NCBI GenBank assembly: GCA_015956445.1
Contig: WIUZ02000023.1
Location: forward strand, 62,001 to 126,000
Direction: 5' to 3'
From: Thelephora terrestris
Taxonomy: Eukaryota > Basidiomycota > Agaricomycetes > Thelephorales > Thelephoraceae
DNA length: 64,000 bases
Positions 44,134-56,690 of the stretch are shown piece after piece (position 1 is the first letter of the stretch; every line of letters starts with the position of its first letter). The position numbers were made by a program, and so were the translations under genes. The notes beneath the pieces were generated by a model that searched no databases, was not told the origin of the DNA, and worked only from the letters and a program-made list of their open reading frames with translations.

Positions 44134-45841
44134 TCACCCGTCCACCGAACCTTTCCCAGGGCTGTAGTCCGAATCACTCGTGTCACTGTCTTCATCGTAA
44201 CTTTCTCCCGACAGATTATCTGCTTTGCATACAAGCTCCCAAGGTTCGTACAATGCACTGCCCCCCTCATCCACAATTGCCTCGTTTAGCACAGCGAGGA
44301 TGTCTGCCCCAATCAGCCGACGATCCGTAGAGGTTTCCACAGCCTCTGAAACGGCGTTCCACTCCCTGAGCAACACTGCGCGAACTTCGTTCCGTAGTAG
44401 TTGGAGTTCGAAAATGGAATGGTCCTCGTCCGCCGCCGCTGCCGCAAATGGAAGGAGGTCGGCATAGAAGATGGTTACCGAAGATGAACCGGCTGGATCA
44501 GCCCCAGCAGCCTGACTGGTAGCTGCAGCAGGAACCGCGGTTGAATCCAACGGCTCATGCAATCCTCCGGTGGCTTTCGTGTGCGACCTCGTAGATAGCA
44601 ATGAACCCGTGTTTTGGAGTGGGTGCAGCATGTTGGTTGCCCTCCTTGTCCTTGTTTGGCATACATTCCCCCTTCTTCCGATCGCCGAATCTGTTGTCCC
44701 TCTCTCCTTGCGTTTGGATTGCGCACCTTTCTTTCCTTTCTCCTTCTCAACCTGCAACAGTGTCACCTGTGGCCACACCCCCACCCCAAAATCTTCTCCC
44801 TCGAAGGTGCATTTCTTGTTGCTGCGGTGGCAAGCTACACACTTTATCTTTGCACGGTCCTCACCCGCGTACCAGGTGGGAATACACCTCTCCCGAAGTT
44901 TCCGTCGTTCTGAACATCGTTCACACTTCTGTTGACTTCTTCAGCTTCTCTTCTACAAGATGGCGAGCTAAATACTCACCGCTCCCACCACTTGCGGAAC
45001 AATTTGTGCATCCACTGCGTCTCCTTCCGCCATTGTTAAACCCCCCAGCTTGATCCCCGCAGCGAACAACCCCCTCTCCCTCTCTATCCCAACAGTCGGA
45101 TTGATTCCCATGTGCGAAACAGTGGTTGTAGCCGTCCGTAGTCTCTTGGTGGAGGTGGATGGTCCATCCGGTTTGCTTGGTGAGCTGGAAAGCCCTCGCT
45201 TCGCCTTTTTGCTCGTCTTCGCAGGTATGGTTCTGTTTTGCGGTGGCTCGGGCCTCGGCGTCTGCACTACACCCGGGATCAAGATGGCTTTCTCCTTACC
45301 CTTGTGAGAGCTCTCTGCGAGCATCGTCGCATCACCTTCCGCCATCTCTACATCTTTGTCGTATTCTGTGGTTTGCGGCGTCGAAAGTCTAGAGGACATA
45401 CTCTTGGCCGCTGGCGTGAGCATGTTGTCCATGTCGCTCAGCTGTGGAGGGTTCTCTAAACATGCATTTCCCTCGTCGGAGCTTTTCGCAGCGGGGTCCG
45501 CGCCTTCGTCGACGGTTTGAACATTATCCCTACCATCTGGGACTTGAGTAGGCAAAGTCTTGGACGACTTTGCATTCAAATGGAGGGCTCCGGTATCCTC
45601 CACTTCCCCAAAGTCGGGAACCATGTGCGCCTGCAAAAGCTTCTGTTTCACAAACGCATGCGCCAGTTCGGTAATGAAATCGAATGGCATGAAGTTGAAC
45701 AGGCGGCACAGATCCCTGTGCCTAGTCTACTTGCTCGTGCCGTGAGATCTTCTTGCGTTTGCCTCCAGTCATCTCACTCACCAACCAAGCAGACATGTGC
45801 TCAGCCCACGGCTTTCTCAGCTCCACTTCTACACGCAAACT
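44134..45841 (-). pseudogene. Six-cysteine-cluster family, copy C, 5'-truncated
   Basis: Reading leftward from 45841: LRVEVELRKPWAEHMSAWLV, an intron (GTGAGTGAG to ACTAG), HRDLCRLFNFMPFDFITELAHAFVKQKLL, and a long Ser/Pro/Lys-rich region with a basic stretch (KTSKKAKRG). An intron is likely before the cluster KCERCSERRKLRERCIPTWY...KCVACHRSNKKCTF (C-x2-C-x9-C-x14-C-x2-C-x6-C). The C-terminal block is VTIFYADLLPFAA...FELQLLRNEVRAVLLREWNAVSEAVE, ending at 44134. The first exon (WTPxxGPNGLxPFEAF through WRLKSMEGRL) is missing, replaced abruptly by unrelated repeat-like DNA at 45842. Apart from that loss the frames look good, so it is a recent truncation. Confidence 0.6.
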
Positions 45842-47150
45842 GTCAGGGCCACTCTACCCCAACAACTACCAGTGCACTGAGCCGACTCCGCAGAGTACTC
45901 ACTAGTCCGACTAGTTTGTGAGAGAACGATCACGTCTCTATTCTTCCGGTAGGTTGTCCGAGGTCACTACAAGTCAGGTCGAGATCCTAAAGAGAAACCC
46001 AACCTAAACCGTACTTCGTTCGGTTTAACAAGCAAGGGTTTATCTCTACAACAGGATTGATGACTCCACCAGTTGATCGACTGGACGCTCGAGGTGTTCT
46101 AATGTGACTGCTGGGAGTCTATAGTTACGAGGCGCAGTTGACGCGCAGAGCGGGAGGGAGAGCAGATGGGGGGGGATGTCTTGGATCAAACAAGAAACTC
46201 TGACTTGGCCTTAACTGCAACTGGGCTGAGAAGGGCAGAGGATTTCCTGAGGTAACAAAACTAAGGTACTACGATACAGCCACAGTTGCTACTTATACTA
46301 AAGGAGTGGCCATGACGTCAATACCCTAATATACCCTTATCAAGTCCAGAACAAAGGGAGATAAGGAGTGTGAGAACGCTAAGTAAGGGAAGCGAGCAAG
46401 GTGACGCGTGGGAGAATAAAAGACAAAGGGCCTTACTAGCGTGTGAAGGATTGCATAAAAGATAAGAAATGTCCGCATGAAACATAGGGGTAAAGATAAC
46501 ACTAGTCCAAAAGAAAGAGGGCATGGGGTCATGAAAGTTCGTACCTGGTGATCACACCCAAGGGTCAGGTAGCAATCTCCCTTTACATAGCTATGCCAGC
46601 GGATTCGGGAGTAGAGCCATGCAAACATCCCTTGTTGTCTGTAGGCGGTAACAGCATCACGGACAAGTGGTAACCTCAACGTACGTCCGAACATGAGGAG
46701 GTCAGGCCTAGACTCATGGGACATGAGGGATTACAGATTCGCCGGCGTTTCACGCTAACGGCTACTCCACATGCGCTGGGCTAACCAGAAGGATCCTAAG
46801 GCGATGCTTCCGAATAGCGGCGAGTCCTTCCTCCGGTTAGGAGACTGTGATGTGACTGTCCACGTGTGTGATCAGGGTCCAGGGTTGATCGTAATCGTAA
46901 AGTCATGAGGGGTCGTAAAAGGGGTTCGTGATGTCATAAAGGGGTCATCAGGGTCTTGAGACCTATTTTTAGTGCGCGCGCGTTCTAGGCGTTCCGGAAC
47001 GAAGTTCTTCCAAGGCCGTCCCGCGGGCCGAGGTGTCAGCTTGATGTAGTAAGCCAACGATGATGGTACAGGGGCGGAAGTTGATGTGACCCGGACCAAT
47101 GAGGTTCGTCGAGGTAGGTCACGTGAAGGATCACCGATCTAGGCTATAAG
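45842..47150. other. Repeat-like noncoding stretch, possible LTR-derived remnant
   Basis: No protein family recognised. The stretch begins TGTCAGGGCCACTC exactly where gene copy C is cut off, and TG starts of this style are common in fungal LTRs. However, I could not define a matching end or a target duplication, so this is only a candidate old LTR-related fragment. The final 200 bases are likely the promoter of the next gene. Confidence 0.3.
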
Positions 47151-47217
47151 AAGGACGTCTTCTTGGAGCCATCCTTGATCAGCAACACCAGCAACTTCCC
47201 CATCATCTTACCAAAAC

Positions 47218-48473
47218 ATGTCCTTCCCCAACAACCATACCTACAAAGTCGCCAATGGTATCTCCACCATTTCTCGCATCGACCGTCGTGCCGCCGCTCG
47301 CAAGACCTATGCCTGTGCGGCTGGGACTCCCTATACCACGGATGACCAGGTATGGGGGAGACTTAGAGCTTTGTGTGTTCGCACTAACGCCTTCCTCTAG
47401 GTAGAGGTTACGTTCTTTTGGGCGTTGATGTCCAGCTAACAGCTTCTAGATCTTGGAGGTCGTCACGGAAGTGGATGCCGAACGTCTCCGGGAGACAATG
47501 CCTCACTTGATGGGGTTGACCTGGGACGATGAGCTCTGGGTCCGTACGATCATTGCAGAGAAGGTCGCCTTCCGGATGAGGGGTAGGTTCGGAGAGTTGG
47601 AGCATCCAATCAAGAAGGAGCTCTGGTACACCCTTCAGAGGGGAATCTACGACCAGGACCTATTAGAGCACGGGGCAACCGTTCCTCGGGCCGTCCGTCA
47701 TGCCACCGCCGCCACGTCGTTGTTGTGGTCGCTCGTTCGGGAGGGGGAGAGCAAAGTAGGTCCTCCGTTTGAATATTCGAGTATGACTCTCGACTAATCA
47801 AACTGCCTAGGTTGAACGTTTGGAGCACGAGGTGAAGGAGGCGAAGGCAGACGTCCTTCGTTTATCGGCAGAGGGTCTTCAGATGAAGGAGACCCTGGCG
47901 GCCTTCCAGCAGGGAACGAACGAGGCGTTGGAGGCAATGGTCGCCAACCATCAGGAGTTGATCGCAGGGTTGAAGGTTCGGGATAACAACATTAAGGGAG
48001 CGTTGGCCAGGAGGGATGAAAAGGTAATGCTGCTTTCATCATTGCTTAAAATGATGAAAGCTGACATTTCCTAGACCGAAGAACTCGAGAACGTGGTGGC
48101 TGTGTTGACAGCACAGGTCGAGTCTTTGCAGGACAAGACCTGCAACTGCAAGGAGGGTCCCAAATTGGTTGGTCAGGGGACTGCCGATGTTCCGTTCGAG
48201 TTGGAGTACGCCGATGAGGTGGTACTCCCATCGCCTAACCCGTCGTCCTATGCGACGCCTCCAATCGAGAACGCGGTTCCCGTTCCGACACCAGGTCCGG
48301 CTTCCACCTTGGCCGCTTCCGACAAGGAGAACTGTGGGCGCTGCGTCTTGCAGCCGATCCATCAGTTGGTGAAGATCGAGGATGAGGTCATGGAGGTTGA
48401 CCGAGCCGAAGATGCTCCGAGGGTCGCCGAGGTACGTCCGGTGACTAAGGGGCAACGTTGCAAACGCTCTTGA
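47218..48473 (+). CDS. Coiled-coil protein of unknown function, four exons
   Basis: ATG 47218 gives MSFPNNHTYKVANGISTISRIDRRAAARKTYACAAGTPYTTDDQ. After a short intron: ILEVVTEVDAERLRETMPHLMGLTWDDELWVRTIIAEKVAFRMRGRF...ATSLLWSLVREGESK. Then intron 2 and a heptad-rich exon, VERLEHEVKEAKADVLRLSAEGLQMKETLAAFQQ. Then intron 3 and EELENVVAVLTAQVESLQDKTCNCKEG, leading to an acidic, Pro-rich tail that ends GQRCKRS at 48473. Splice sites are GT-AG and phases agree. I do not recognise the family. The coiled coil suggests self-association. It lies between repeat DNA and a retroelement, so it may be part of a mobile or repeatedly copied segment. Confidence 0.55.
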
Positions 48474-48483
48474 CGCCGTCCTG

Positions 48484-48957
48484 CTCATCGCATGGCTCCA
48501 TCGGCTAATCCTTATCCTCGACCAGTTGAGTCGGATGGTGACCAGTCTGGTCGAGGTGGAGGACGAGAGTTCCGCTATCGGGTCCACCGTCCCTACCGAC
48601 AGGTCGAGTCGGAGATCCAGCTTCGCCGCCAGCTACGACTCGCAAGACAGGATCCCACCCAGGGGTCCGATGAGGGAGACGGAGGGTCGCTTGCCGACTA
48701 CGTCGATAGTGCTGTCGAGCAGTCACCCGGTGATGGCGATGTGGGACCAGGTGTTCCAGAGTTCAGTGACATCTGGGAGGTTGATCGGTCCGCTCGAAGG
48801 TCTCTCTTCCTATCGGCTTGAACTAGTCGTTCAGCTGAGTGCCGAAGATGGTGACGCCATGTTCGGGGAGGTCCTAGCGAGGAGGGGCCAGCACTACGAT
48901 CTCCGAGATGGACGTTTGGTGACCTTCAGGCCTGCCGTAGATAGAGTCGACTTTTGA
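48484..48957 (+). other. Downstream coding-like region in two frames
   Basis: Directly after the coiled-coil gene, one frame (to 48821) reads ANPYPRPVESDGDQSGRGGGREFRYRVHRPYRQVESEIQLRRQ, and an overlapping frame (to 48957) reads SSVTSGRLIGPLEGLSSYRLELVVQ...GQHYDLRDGRLVTFRPAVDRVDF. The change of apparent coding frame suggests either a second gene with an unseen intron or a broken 3' part. No family recognised. Confidence 0.35.
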
Positions 48958-49135
48958 TGGGATTGGGATAGCACTTGTATAGCTCGTTGTGGATTCGCTG
49001 GGAATAGTACGCGCGTGTGTGTGTTTCGAATGATTGGTGTGAAGGATAAGGAGAGTGAATCATTCAAACATAAGAATTGGTAAGAAGAGTTCGACGAAAG
49101 AGCGTGTTATAAAAAGTTTAAAAATACCATGTTCC
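48958..49135. other. Short flank before LTR element
   Basis: Noncoding, AT-richer sequence leading up to the left LTR. It bears no visible relation to the Helitron sequence on the other side of the LTR element. Confidence 0.4.
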
Positions 49136-49690
49136 TGACAAAGAGACCTTATGACGAGTCTATGACATAGGGAAGGCGGGGGATCGAAGGGAATGATGAA
49201 GGAAAGGAATGTGGTTGAGAAACGAACCAGAGGGAGGTCTGGAGTCGCAAGCAGGGCGATCGATCGAGACGTGATTGGGACGCAGAGAATGGGGATAGGG
49301 AGATGAGAACTAAAGATATAAAACGTACTGAAAAGTCGGGACACAATTGGGACTGATCAGGACGTGATCGGGAGGGAATGTGAAGGAAACAAAGTCCTAG
49401 GGATACTAAATGCTAAGAAACGCAGGTCGCAGGTCGCGGGTCGAGGGGGCGCAGGTCGCAGGTCGCAGGTCTAAGTCGCAGGTCGCAGGTCGAAAGGGGA
49501 AAACGTCGGGACGTCGTGATGTCGCGAAGGGGGATAAGGAGAGAGGGAAGTGTAGCGAAGCAAAGGGACAGCGAATCCTCATCGGGACAGTTGAGAATGC
49601 TGAGGGAAGTCATCTAGACCTCGCGCAGCGGTTGTCGATAGTCGAGGGAAGGTCGCGATTCCGGATAGTGTCCGAAATACGGTCACGACA
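49136..49690 (-). repeat. LTR (3' end of the element, left in window)
   Basis: Near-identical to 57378-57931. It contains a short tandem array built on CAGGTCG at about 49422-49492, also present in the other LTR. Confidence 0.9.
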
Positions 49691-50082
49691 TCTCCTTGGG
49701 ACTTCAGAGAGCAACCGTCCTCGGTTGTCTTGAGGCGCAAGAGGAGTCTCCTTGGGACTTCTGATAGAAACACGGGAGGCCGAGAGAAAGGGATAGTGAG
49801 AAAGGGGGAAAAGTCGGGATAGAGAAAGTGTGGAACAAGAGGAAATCTAACTAGAAGAGGTGCTTTGTGGATATAGAAAGTGTCCGATAGTAAAGTCCAA
49901 ATGAAAGAGTAAAGTCGTGTAGATAGGAAGAGTGAACGAATAAATGGAGCAAGAATCAATGAGGGATAGTCCGTGGTCAGGAACAATATGGGCGGGACGT
50001 AGAAGTGGATGATATAAAGGCATAGCAGTGAGTCGGGAGGGATGGAAGGGGAATAGCGTAACATAGGGATGGGATGTGCTAA

Positions 50083-53000
50083 TCAAAGGGGAGGAGGGGA
50101 TAGGGAAACATAGGAATGGTCGTCGGGAAGGGAAGAAAGGTAGCGGACATCCTCGGGATCATCCCAAGTGAAGTCCTCGTCATCGTCCAGATCAGAGATC
50201 AGCGGGATATCGGTAGCCGTGCGCGGGAAGTAGGGAATGAGTCGGAAGCCTGCGACGCGAAGCTGAGACTGTGCTCCATCGAGTTCGGCCACAATATATG
50301 ATGTCCCCTTTGTCTTGCGCACAACGACCATTGGACCGAGGTAGCGAGGCTTGGTCTTCCTATTCAAGGACTCCTCAACGCGAGTGTTGCGCACCAGAAC
50401 CAAAGCTCCGGACTCGAAGTCAAAATCAACGATGCGGGAACCATGGCGCAGTTCGAACTGCTCCAGATTCTTCCGACGAGACTTCGCAACCCTCTGACGC
50501 ATGTCTTCGAGATCTTCGGGACGTTTCGCGAGCTGCTGGGCACGAAGTGCGACTAACTCCTCAGTAGTGATGCCAAAGTCTTGGGTAGGGGCTAGGTAGG
50601 TGGCTTCGGTGATGTCAAATGGTAGGAGGGGGTGGACACCGTGAGCCAGGAAGTAGGGGGAGTAGCCAGTCGCCTTGCGGATAGTAACGCGCTCGGCCCA
50701 GAAAACCTGCGGGAGAACCTCGCGCCACTTGGCCTCGTTGCCCTGACAAGTCTTCATGATAGCCTCGCGAACGTCGAAATGCTTCGACTCAACGATCCCA
50801 TTAGCCTGAGAGTTGTAGCCCGAGATCCTAATGTGTCGGATCCCATACTGTTCTCCAAGCATATCAACGGCAGCGATGTAGGGAGCAGCATTGTCGGTGA
50901 CAATCTCGTCGAGACCGCCCCAACGGCAGAGGATGTCCTGGAAGATGAACGTCGAGATGACCTTGGCAGAATCCGCAGTTGTAGCACGTCCCTCAGGCCA
51001 AGAACTCATCGCACAGCGGGCGTGGACCACGTAGCGATAGTTCCCGATGCGAGGCATGAGGAAGGTATCCATGTGAGCCTTGCGGAAGAGCGAGGGGACA
51101 GGCGGGACGATAGGCGGGATGTGAAAGTACTTGGTCTGTCGCACCTGACACTCGTGGCAAGTCCTAGTATACCAGCGGACGTCCTTGGCAAGCTCGGGCC
51201 ACCAGAATCGGACTGAGAGAGACTGAGTCGTCGCGAAGATACCCTTGTGTCCTAGAACATCGTGAGCATAGCGAACAAGCTCGAGGCGTTCACTAGGCTT
51301 CGGGACAAGCTGAGGGGATCCCGACTGACGCTTCCGAAAGAGGCTACCTTCATGGAGAAAGTAGTCAGTGGCTTGTCGGATGAAAAGCCTGTACTGCTCG
51401 TCAGAAAGATCGGGAGGTCGCGAAAGATCGGTCAAAAACTGGCGAATAAGGGAAACTCTGTCATCGCGACGAAGGGCCTTCACCGAGCGAGGGATCTCGA
51501 GAGGGGGAGAAGATAGAGGGGAAGGAGAGCGAATAGAAGGGGAGGGAACATGTGAAGCGGAATAAGAAGAAACAGGCGTAGTGGGAGAACAAGAGGGAAG
51601 CAGGAAAGCGGGAACTACAGACGAAGGAATAGTGGGTGAGTCCGAAATATAGGAATGCACTATGGAAAGAAGAGGGTCATGAAAAGAGGGAGTGTGAAGG
51701 TCAATATAGAAACCAGTGTTCGAGTCAATCCAGTCCTCGAGCTCGTCACCATCGTCGCGAGGAGGATCCTCAGGAGCGCGAGGACGTCGGGACAGTCCAT
51801 CAGCTCCTGTGTGCCTCTCTGCGGGAACGTGGACAAGCTCGAAGTCAAACAAGAGGATCGCCGAGATCCAGCGGTTCACAGCGTCGTTAGGATGCAAGGT
51901 GGGGGAGTTGATCATGCCCTTGACGAACTTCGCGTCCATCTCTACAACCAGCTTCTGCACACCGATGGTAAAGATCTGAGTGTGCTTGAGGGCACGGAAG
52001 AGGCCATAGAGCTCGAGCTTAGCCTGGGAGTAGCGAGACTCGCGATCGTTGAAGGTGATAGAACCGAACCTGCTGGGATAGCGCTTCCCATTCTCTCCAA
52101 TCTGGAAGAGAATGTACCCTACACCGTTCGCGCAGGAGTCGACAGCAAGGACAACTGGTCTGTCGGACTCATACTCGATGGGGCGCAAGGCAGGAGAGGA
52201 GAGGATGGTAGCCTTGAGTTTCGCCATAGACTCTAGCTGCTGGGGGCCAATCTCGAAGGTGATACCCTTCCGAGTGAGATGAATCAGAGGCCTCGCGACG
52301 AGCGTGTAGCCCTTGATGAAGATCCTGAGAACTCCACAAGTGCCCAAAAATGCGCGAACCTCTGAGACACTATTCGGGATGGGCCAGTCCTGGATAGCCT
52401 GCACACGCGAAGGATCTGCAACTCGGCCTTCGTAAGTACAAACATGTCCGAGGATATCAGCACGAGGGACACCAATAAAGGCCTTCTTCCCGCTGAACAT
52501 AGCTCCGTAGGACTCTACTCGCTGGATGATACGATGGACAGCCTCGAGATGCTCCCAGACAAATCGCCGAATATCGGGATTGTTGGGAACGGTCTCGTAG
52601 GAACCGTCGGGAAGCTCGTAGCGAGACTTAGGACCTTTGATAGGGACATCATCAGCGAAGGGTTGAGTCCAGTGAGGAATCTCAGGTCGTAGGATGTGAG
52701 TGACGTCACCCTGAAGAACAGCGGGAGAGTTCGTCCAGCCCATCGGGAGAACAGTGAGCCTGAAGGAACCCAGAGGAGTGTTGAAGGTAGTCATGTCGCG
52801 AGACCTCTCGTGAAGCTGGCGTTGATCGAAGGAAACATAGAGGTCGAGAGTGGTGTAGATAGATCGTGCAGCAAAGTCCTCTGCAACGATCTCGGTGTAG
52901 GGAGGCATCGCGGCATTGCGAACAGTGACTGCGTTCAACGGCTCCAGAGAGTGGACTAAGCGGAGGGACTTGCCATCCTTCTTGAAGACACAAAACCATC

Positions 53001-54507
53001 GGGAATTGTAGGACGAAGAGGAGGGTTCATAGACACCTGACCGCCACTTGTCCTCGATGATCCTGATGACCTCCTGAAGGATGCCACGAGGAATAGGACC
53101 TTGCTTCAGAACCCACGGAACATGCGAGATATGAGGGATCTCGATGGGCGCGAAGTACTGGGGATCAAAGGCACCTCGTTCCTCGTCAGTCCAGGCGAAA
53201 GCTGCGTGATGCTGGGCAACAATCCACTCAGCTAGTTTGATCTCTTCAGGCCAGAGAAGATCCTTCCCGATGTCCATCTTGTCACGGCGCTCGCGAGTGA
53301 ATCTCCCCGTCGGGATGAAGTCGGGAGGATGAGAAGGGAGAGGGAGGAGATTCGCGAGGGGATCGGGATGCTCGTGACGGACAATCCGGAAGTTCTCTGG
53401 CAGGGTCGTCGCTACCGGCCTAGTCTTGTTTGCCACCTTCTTGTAGAGAAGGGATTCGAAGTCGCCATCAGAACCTAGATCCAGGAAGGGGCTCTGAGTG
53501 AAGTGCTCAGTAAGCCAGACGCTAGCAAGCTGGAGAGGTGTGTAGGGATTCGTAGGGGATGGCGGGATGGCGTTACGGAGGGCGGCAAAAGACAGGAAGG
53601 CGTCGCGACGATCCATGGAGGGGAAGGAGGTGAAGAAGGAGGTGAGAGAACTATAGAAATCTACTGAAGTGGAAGATGTGGAGGAAACAATAGGACCAGT
53701 ACTATGAAGAGAAGATGGAGAAGGGAATCTAGATCTAAAATCAGGAACCTGTCGAGAAGGAAGGGGAATAGTGCGGGAGGGTGAAGGTACAATAGGGAAT
53801 GAGCCAATGGGAGTAGAAATAATGTCGGGAGAAGAGGGAGGGGAGATATCGAAAGAAGGCTGTTCGTAGAATGAAAAGCAAGAAGAAGTGGAGTAGAAGT
53901 TGGGAGAAACAAACTGGCTTGTGGAGAACGAAGAGGGAGAACTTAAGTCATGCACAGAATAAGAGGAAAACGATTGATTGTCAGAATCTAAAGTAAGTGC
54001 CAAGTCCGAAGAAGTACAAGAGTCCAAAGAAATATTAGTACAGTCAAAAGGGTCGGGAACAAGTCGCGAAAAGGAACGGGAGGTAGGAGAAGGACCGGGA
54101 GGCGAAGGCAAGACATCTGAAGAAAACGAAGGAACAGGGTCGGGAAAGAAAGGGAGACAAGAGCCAGAAAACAATGCCGATGGTGGTGCATATGAGGAGA
54201 GAGGCAACGTGGGAGACATGCATGAAAACTGATTATATGATCGCTGAGAGGAGGGAGGAGTTCTGCTATCGAGAGCCTGCAGGAAGCCGAAAGATCGCGA
54301 CGATTCTAGGAGGGGACCAGACGCTTCGCTATGACTGAAACGTGGTCGGGAGGAGCTCGTAGAATCGCCTACAAACGAAAATTTACGGCAGGTCCTCACG
54401 AAGGCTTGGGTGGACGAGGGCTCGTCGAGAAGACGTAAGGAGTTCCAGTCTTGGGATCTCTGACATGAATCTTGTGAATACCGCCAGCGTGGCTGATATC
54501 CATGCAA
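50083..54507 (-). CDS. Ty3/Gypsy pol polyprotein frame (RT, RNase H, integrase)
   Basis: A 1474-residue frame of the LTR element. After a Ser/Pro-rich N-terminal region come a reverse transcriptase domain (around [23 protein letters not shown] and [15 protein letters not shown]), an RNase H region ([18 protein letters not shown]), an integrase zinc-binding region (HDVLGHKG...CHECQ) and an integrase core ([23 protein letters not shown]-type segment [13 protein letters not shown]). It overlaps the gag-protease frame by 112 bases in another phase, which fits the frameshift-type expression known for this group. Element gene, not a host gene. Confidence 0.85.
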   Translation of the reverse strand: MHGYQPRWRYSQDSCQRSQDWNSLRLLDEPSSTQAFVRTCRKFSFVGDSTSSSRPRFSHSEASGPLLESSRSFGFLQALDSRTPPSSQRSYNQFSCMSPTLPLSSYAPPSALFSGSCLPFFPDPVPSFSSDVLPSPPGPSPTSRSFSRLVPDPFDCTNISLDSCTSSDLALTLDSDNQSFSSYSVHDLSSPSSFSTSQFVSPNFYSTSSCFSFYEQPSFDISPPSSPDIISTPIGSFPIVPSPSRTIPLPSRQVPDFRSRFPSPSSLHSTGPIVSSTSSTSVDFYSSLTSFFTSFPSMDRRDAFLSFAALRNAIPPSPTNPYTPLQLASVWLTEHFTQSPFLDLGSDGDFESLLYKKVANKTRPVATTLPENFRIVRHEHPDPLANLLPLPSHPPDFIPTGRFTRERRDKMDIGKDLLWPEEIKLAEWIVAQHHAAFAWTDEERGAFDPQYFAPIEIPHISHVPWVLKQGPIPRGILQEVIRIIEDKWRSGVYEPSSSSYNSRWFCVFKKDGKSLRLVHSLEPLNAVTVRNAAMPPYTEIVAEDFAARSIYTTLDLYVSFDQRQLHERSRDMTTFNTPLGSFRLTVLPMGWTNSPAVLQGDVTHILRPEIPHWTQPFADDVPIKGPKSRYELPDGSYETVPNNPDIRRFVWEHLEAVHRIIQRVESYGAMFSGKKAFIGVPRADILGHVCTYEGRVADPSRVQAIQDWPIPNSVSEVRAFLGTCGVLRIFIKGYTLVARPLIHLTRKGITFEIGPQQLESMAKLKATILSSPALRPIEYESDRPVVLAVDSCANGVGYILFQIGENGKRYPSRFGSITFNDRESRYSQAKLELYGLFRALKHTQIFTIGVQKLVVEMDAKFVKGMINSPTLHPNDAVNRWISAILLFDFELVHVPAERHTGADGLSRRPRAPEDPPRDDGDELEDWIDSNTGFYIDLHTPSFHDPLLSIVHSYISDSPTIPSSVVPAFLLPSCSPTTPVSSYSASHVPSPSIRSPSPLSSPPLEIPRSVKALRRDDRVSLIRQFLTDLSRPPDLSDEQYRLFIRQATDYFLHEGSLFRKRQSGSPQLVPKPSERLELVRYAHDVLGHKGIFATTQSLSVRFWWPELAKDVRWYTRTCHECQVRQTKYFHIPPIVPPVPSLFRKAHMDTFLMPRIGNYRYVVHARCAMSSWPEGRATTADSAKVISTFIFQDILCRWGGLDEIVTDNAAPYIAAVDMLGEQYGIRHIRISGYNSQANGIVESKHFDVREAIMKTCQGNEAKWREVLPQVFWAERVTIRKATGYSPYFLAHGVHPLLPFDITEATYLAPTQDFGITTEELVALRAQQLAKRPEDLEDMRQRVAKSRRKNLEQFELRHGSRIVDFDFESGALVLVRNTRVEESLNRKTKPRYLGPMVVVRKTKGTSYIVAELDGAQSQLRVAGFRLIPYFPRTATDIPLISDLDDDEDFTWDDPEDVRYLSSLPDDHSYVSLSPPPL

Positions 54508-56690
54508 GATAGGACGTCAAAGAAGGGTCTACCAAGAAGAACCTCAAAAGGAGCGTCCTCAACGACCTGGATCTGCAAGAAAACAGTGATCTGTCCTAGA
54601 GTGACAGGTTGCTGCTCGACCATCCCGAGGGTCAGAGTAGTACCACTGTTCGCAGACTCCATAGCCATCGCCTTGTTGGCAGTGATAGGAGACCGAAGTT
54701 TCTCCCAGATATCCTTCCGCATCACGACGATTTGCGCTCCACTGTCCAGAATGCACTCAGGTTCGACTCCTGGCGCGAAGGTAGGATAGATAACTCGTAG
54801 CGGGAGGGAGGGAGCAGCAGAGGAAGTCGTCGGATCATATTTGTGGACGTCGAGATAAACTGCGGGAGAATCGGGCTCCAAGAAGGAGGTAAGGTAGGAA
54901 TCCGTAGAATCCTTCGCGATAAGGTTTGCCGCAACCTTTCGCGTCGAGACCAAGTCCTTGACATGCTTGCGCGCATCTGTCGAGACAGCCAGGATCTCGC
55001 GAGCTGAGATCTGGACTTTAGCATCTAGAGCCCTGTCAATGACATCGTTGACGTTGACAGAGGACTCAATCGCAGAGTGGTAGCGATGCTTCGAGTCATC
55101 AGCAGAAGGCTTGGGGGGCATGTCGAGAGGCTTCATAGGACCTTGGGGACGAGCGGGAGGATCTACAGGTGCTCCAGGCTTCCCAGCGAGGTGAGGAGGG
55201 GTATCCCGATGAGGGAATGGCTTTAGGGGAACTCGCTGGCTGTGGATATTCGGCTGAGGGGGAGCGGGAGCAGCAGAGGAAGCGGGAGGAGGAGCTGGGG
55301 CCTTCTGGCGGGAAGGGAACCCAGTCTTGCGAGGAGGGACCTCAACGCCATCGAACTGTTCGCGACGAGCCTTCTGAGCTTCGAGAAGAGAGTTTATCTT
55401 TGCGTGCATAACCTGGATCTCGTCGTCGATCTCATTGGGCTCAAAGGAAGAGACCTCAACCTCAAAGGCGTACTCGTCGTTGCTCTCAAAGAAGTTGGTC
55501 GCGGCGGGCTCGTACTGGTTCCTCTGAGGGTTGCGACGTTTCCAGTTGGCGTAGTTGTCGAGACGTTCGCGCATGCAACTGCCAGGAACCGTTCGAGGGA
55601 GGAATCGACCATCGGGAAGAGTGATCTTGTTATCACTGTTCCTAATGATCTTTCCCTGCTGGAGGTACTGCCCGACGATGGGACAGACACGGAGGAAGTG
55701 GTCGGGAGCGTTGCAGAACATGCAGTAGCTCTGAGGACGAGGCTGGGGCTCCCACTGGGGGGGGTTTTGTGCTACTCCTCCCGGAGTAGGGTAACCATCC
55801 ATCCTGGGATACTGCTGCGTCGCGACGGGAGGGGCTGAGTTGCGCTGATTCTGAGCAAGAAGGGTGCCCATCATCTTCAGCAGTTCCTCCATCTGTCCAT
55901 TCTTCTCGACCTTGATCTCCGGTTCGACCTTTATCTCGCTGTCGGGATCTCGGGAATCCACAGCAAAGATAGCGGCCTCGTGGAGGTCCTCCAAGCTATA
56001 GCCGTCAGCGGGACGAACGTCGGGCTTCTTTATCGCGAGCCTCTGCTTCATCAAGGTGCGAATAAACTGCGGGAAACCCTTTAGGTAGAAGGTGTTCCGC
56101 TCGCGAGTGGAGAGACGATCCTGCGCAATGAGATAGTCCGAAATCGTGGTAAACTTCCGATAATATGCGCCGACTTCGTCCTGAGACATTGTGCGGAAGC
56201 ACTGGGTCGCCTCCATGTGTCTGTGGAGGTCCATGATGCTGTAGCGACGATCGCTGAGTAGGTGGGGGTAGCGCAGACGTACTTCCTCCCTAAATTCGTC
56301 GAGGGTAGGAGGGGGAACACGTCCAGGAGCCATGCAAGCGACATTCTCCCAGTTTTCGCTCTCGTCGCCACCATAGGAGATCGCCCACTCAATAGCATCA
56401 GCGTCTGTGAGTCCCGCACGTTTCGCGAGCTCCGAGACGTTCTTGAAGAAGGCCTTGAAGCCTCGCTCATCCTCTCGGAACTTGGGAGCGTCGCGAGTGT
56501 GCGAGAGAGGCATGTAGAAGGGAGGTGCTGCCATGGTCTGCTGTGTGGGTGGAGGGCTGGGAGAAAGTGAAGCTATGGACGAAAGAGAAGAGACCGTGGA
56601 AGAGGGAATATGAAACGGGGATCGTGATGAATCTATCAGGGAAGTAAGGGAACTGGAATCTAAAAGATCAAAATTGTCGGGAACGTCCAA
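54396..56690 (-). CDS. Ty3/Gypsy gag-protease frame
   Basis: A 764-residue frame. A gag-like helical region ([36 protein letters not shown]) is followed by a zinc-knuckle-like segment ([16 protein letters not shown]), a Pro-rich linker and an aspartic protease domain ([22 protein letters not shown]). Long and uninterrupted. Element gene. Confidence 0.85.
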   Translation of the reverse strand: MDVPDNFDLLDSSSLTSLIDSSRSPFHIPSSTVSSLSSIASLSPSPPPTQQTMAAPPFYMPLSHTRDAPKFREDERGFKAFFKNVSELAKRAGLTDADAIEWAISYGGDESENWENVACMAPGRVPPPTLDEFREEVRLRYPHLLSDRRYSIMDLHRHMEATQCFRTMSQDEVGAYYRKFTTISDYLIAQDRLSTRERNTFYLKGFPQFIRTLMKQRLAIKKPDVRPADGYSLEDLHEAAIFAVDSRDPDSEIKVEPEIKVEKNGQMEELLKMMGTLLAQNQRNSAPPVATQQYPRMDGYPTPGGVAQNPPQWEPQPRPQSYCMFCNAPDHFLRVCPIVGQYLQQGKIIRNSDNKITLPDGRFLPRTVPGSCMRERLDNYANWKRRNPQRNQYEPAATNFFESNDEYAFEVEVSSFEPNEIDDEIQVMHAKINSLLEAQKARREQFDGVEVPPRKTGFPSRQKAPAPPPASSAAPAPPQPNIHSQRVPLKPFPHRDTPPHLAGKPGAPVDPPARPQGPMKPLDMPPKPSADDSKHRYHSAIESSVNVNDVIDRALDAKVQISAREILAVSTDARKHVKDLVSTRKVAANLIAKDSTDSYLTSFLEPDSPAVYLDVHKYDPTTSSAAPSLPLRVIYPTFAPGVEPECILDSGAQIVVMRKDIWEKLRSPITANKAMAMESANSGTTLTLGMVEQQPVTLGQITVFLQIQVVEDAPFEVLLGRPFFDVLSCMDISHAGGIHKIHVRDPKTGTPYVFSTSPRPPKPS

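Noticed and set aside
49422-49492. Regularly spaced CAGGTCG repeats, briefly considered as a CRISPR-like or satellite array.
   Set aside because: Repeats are 7-8 bases with almost no spacers, occur inside both LTRs, and the organism is a fungus. It is a short tandem repeat within an LTR.
49579-50064. A 161-codon minus-strand frame between the pol gene and the left LTR.
   Set aside because: It spans the purine-rich tract and LTR of the retroelement, is low-complexity (Ser/Pro/Leu/Phe-rich) and has no motif.
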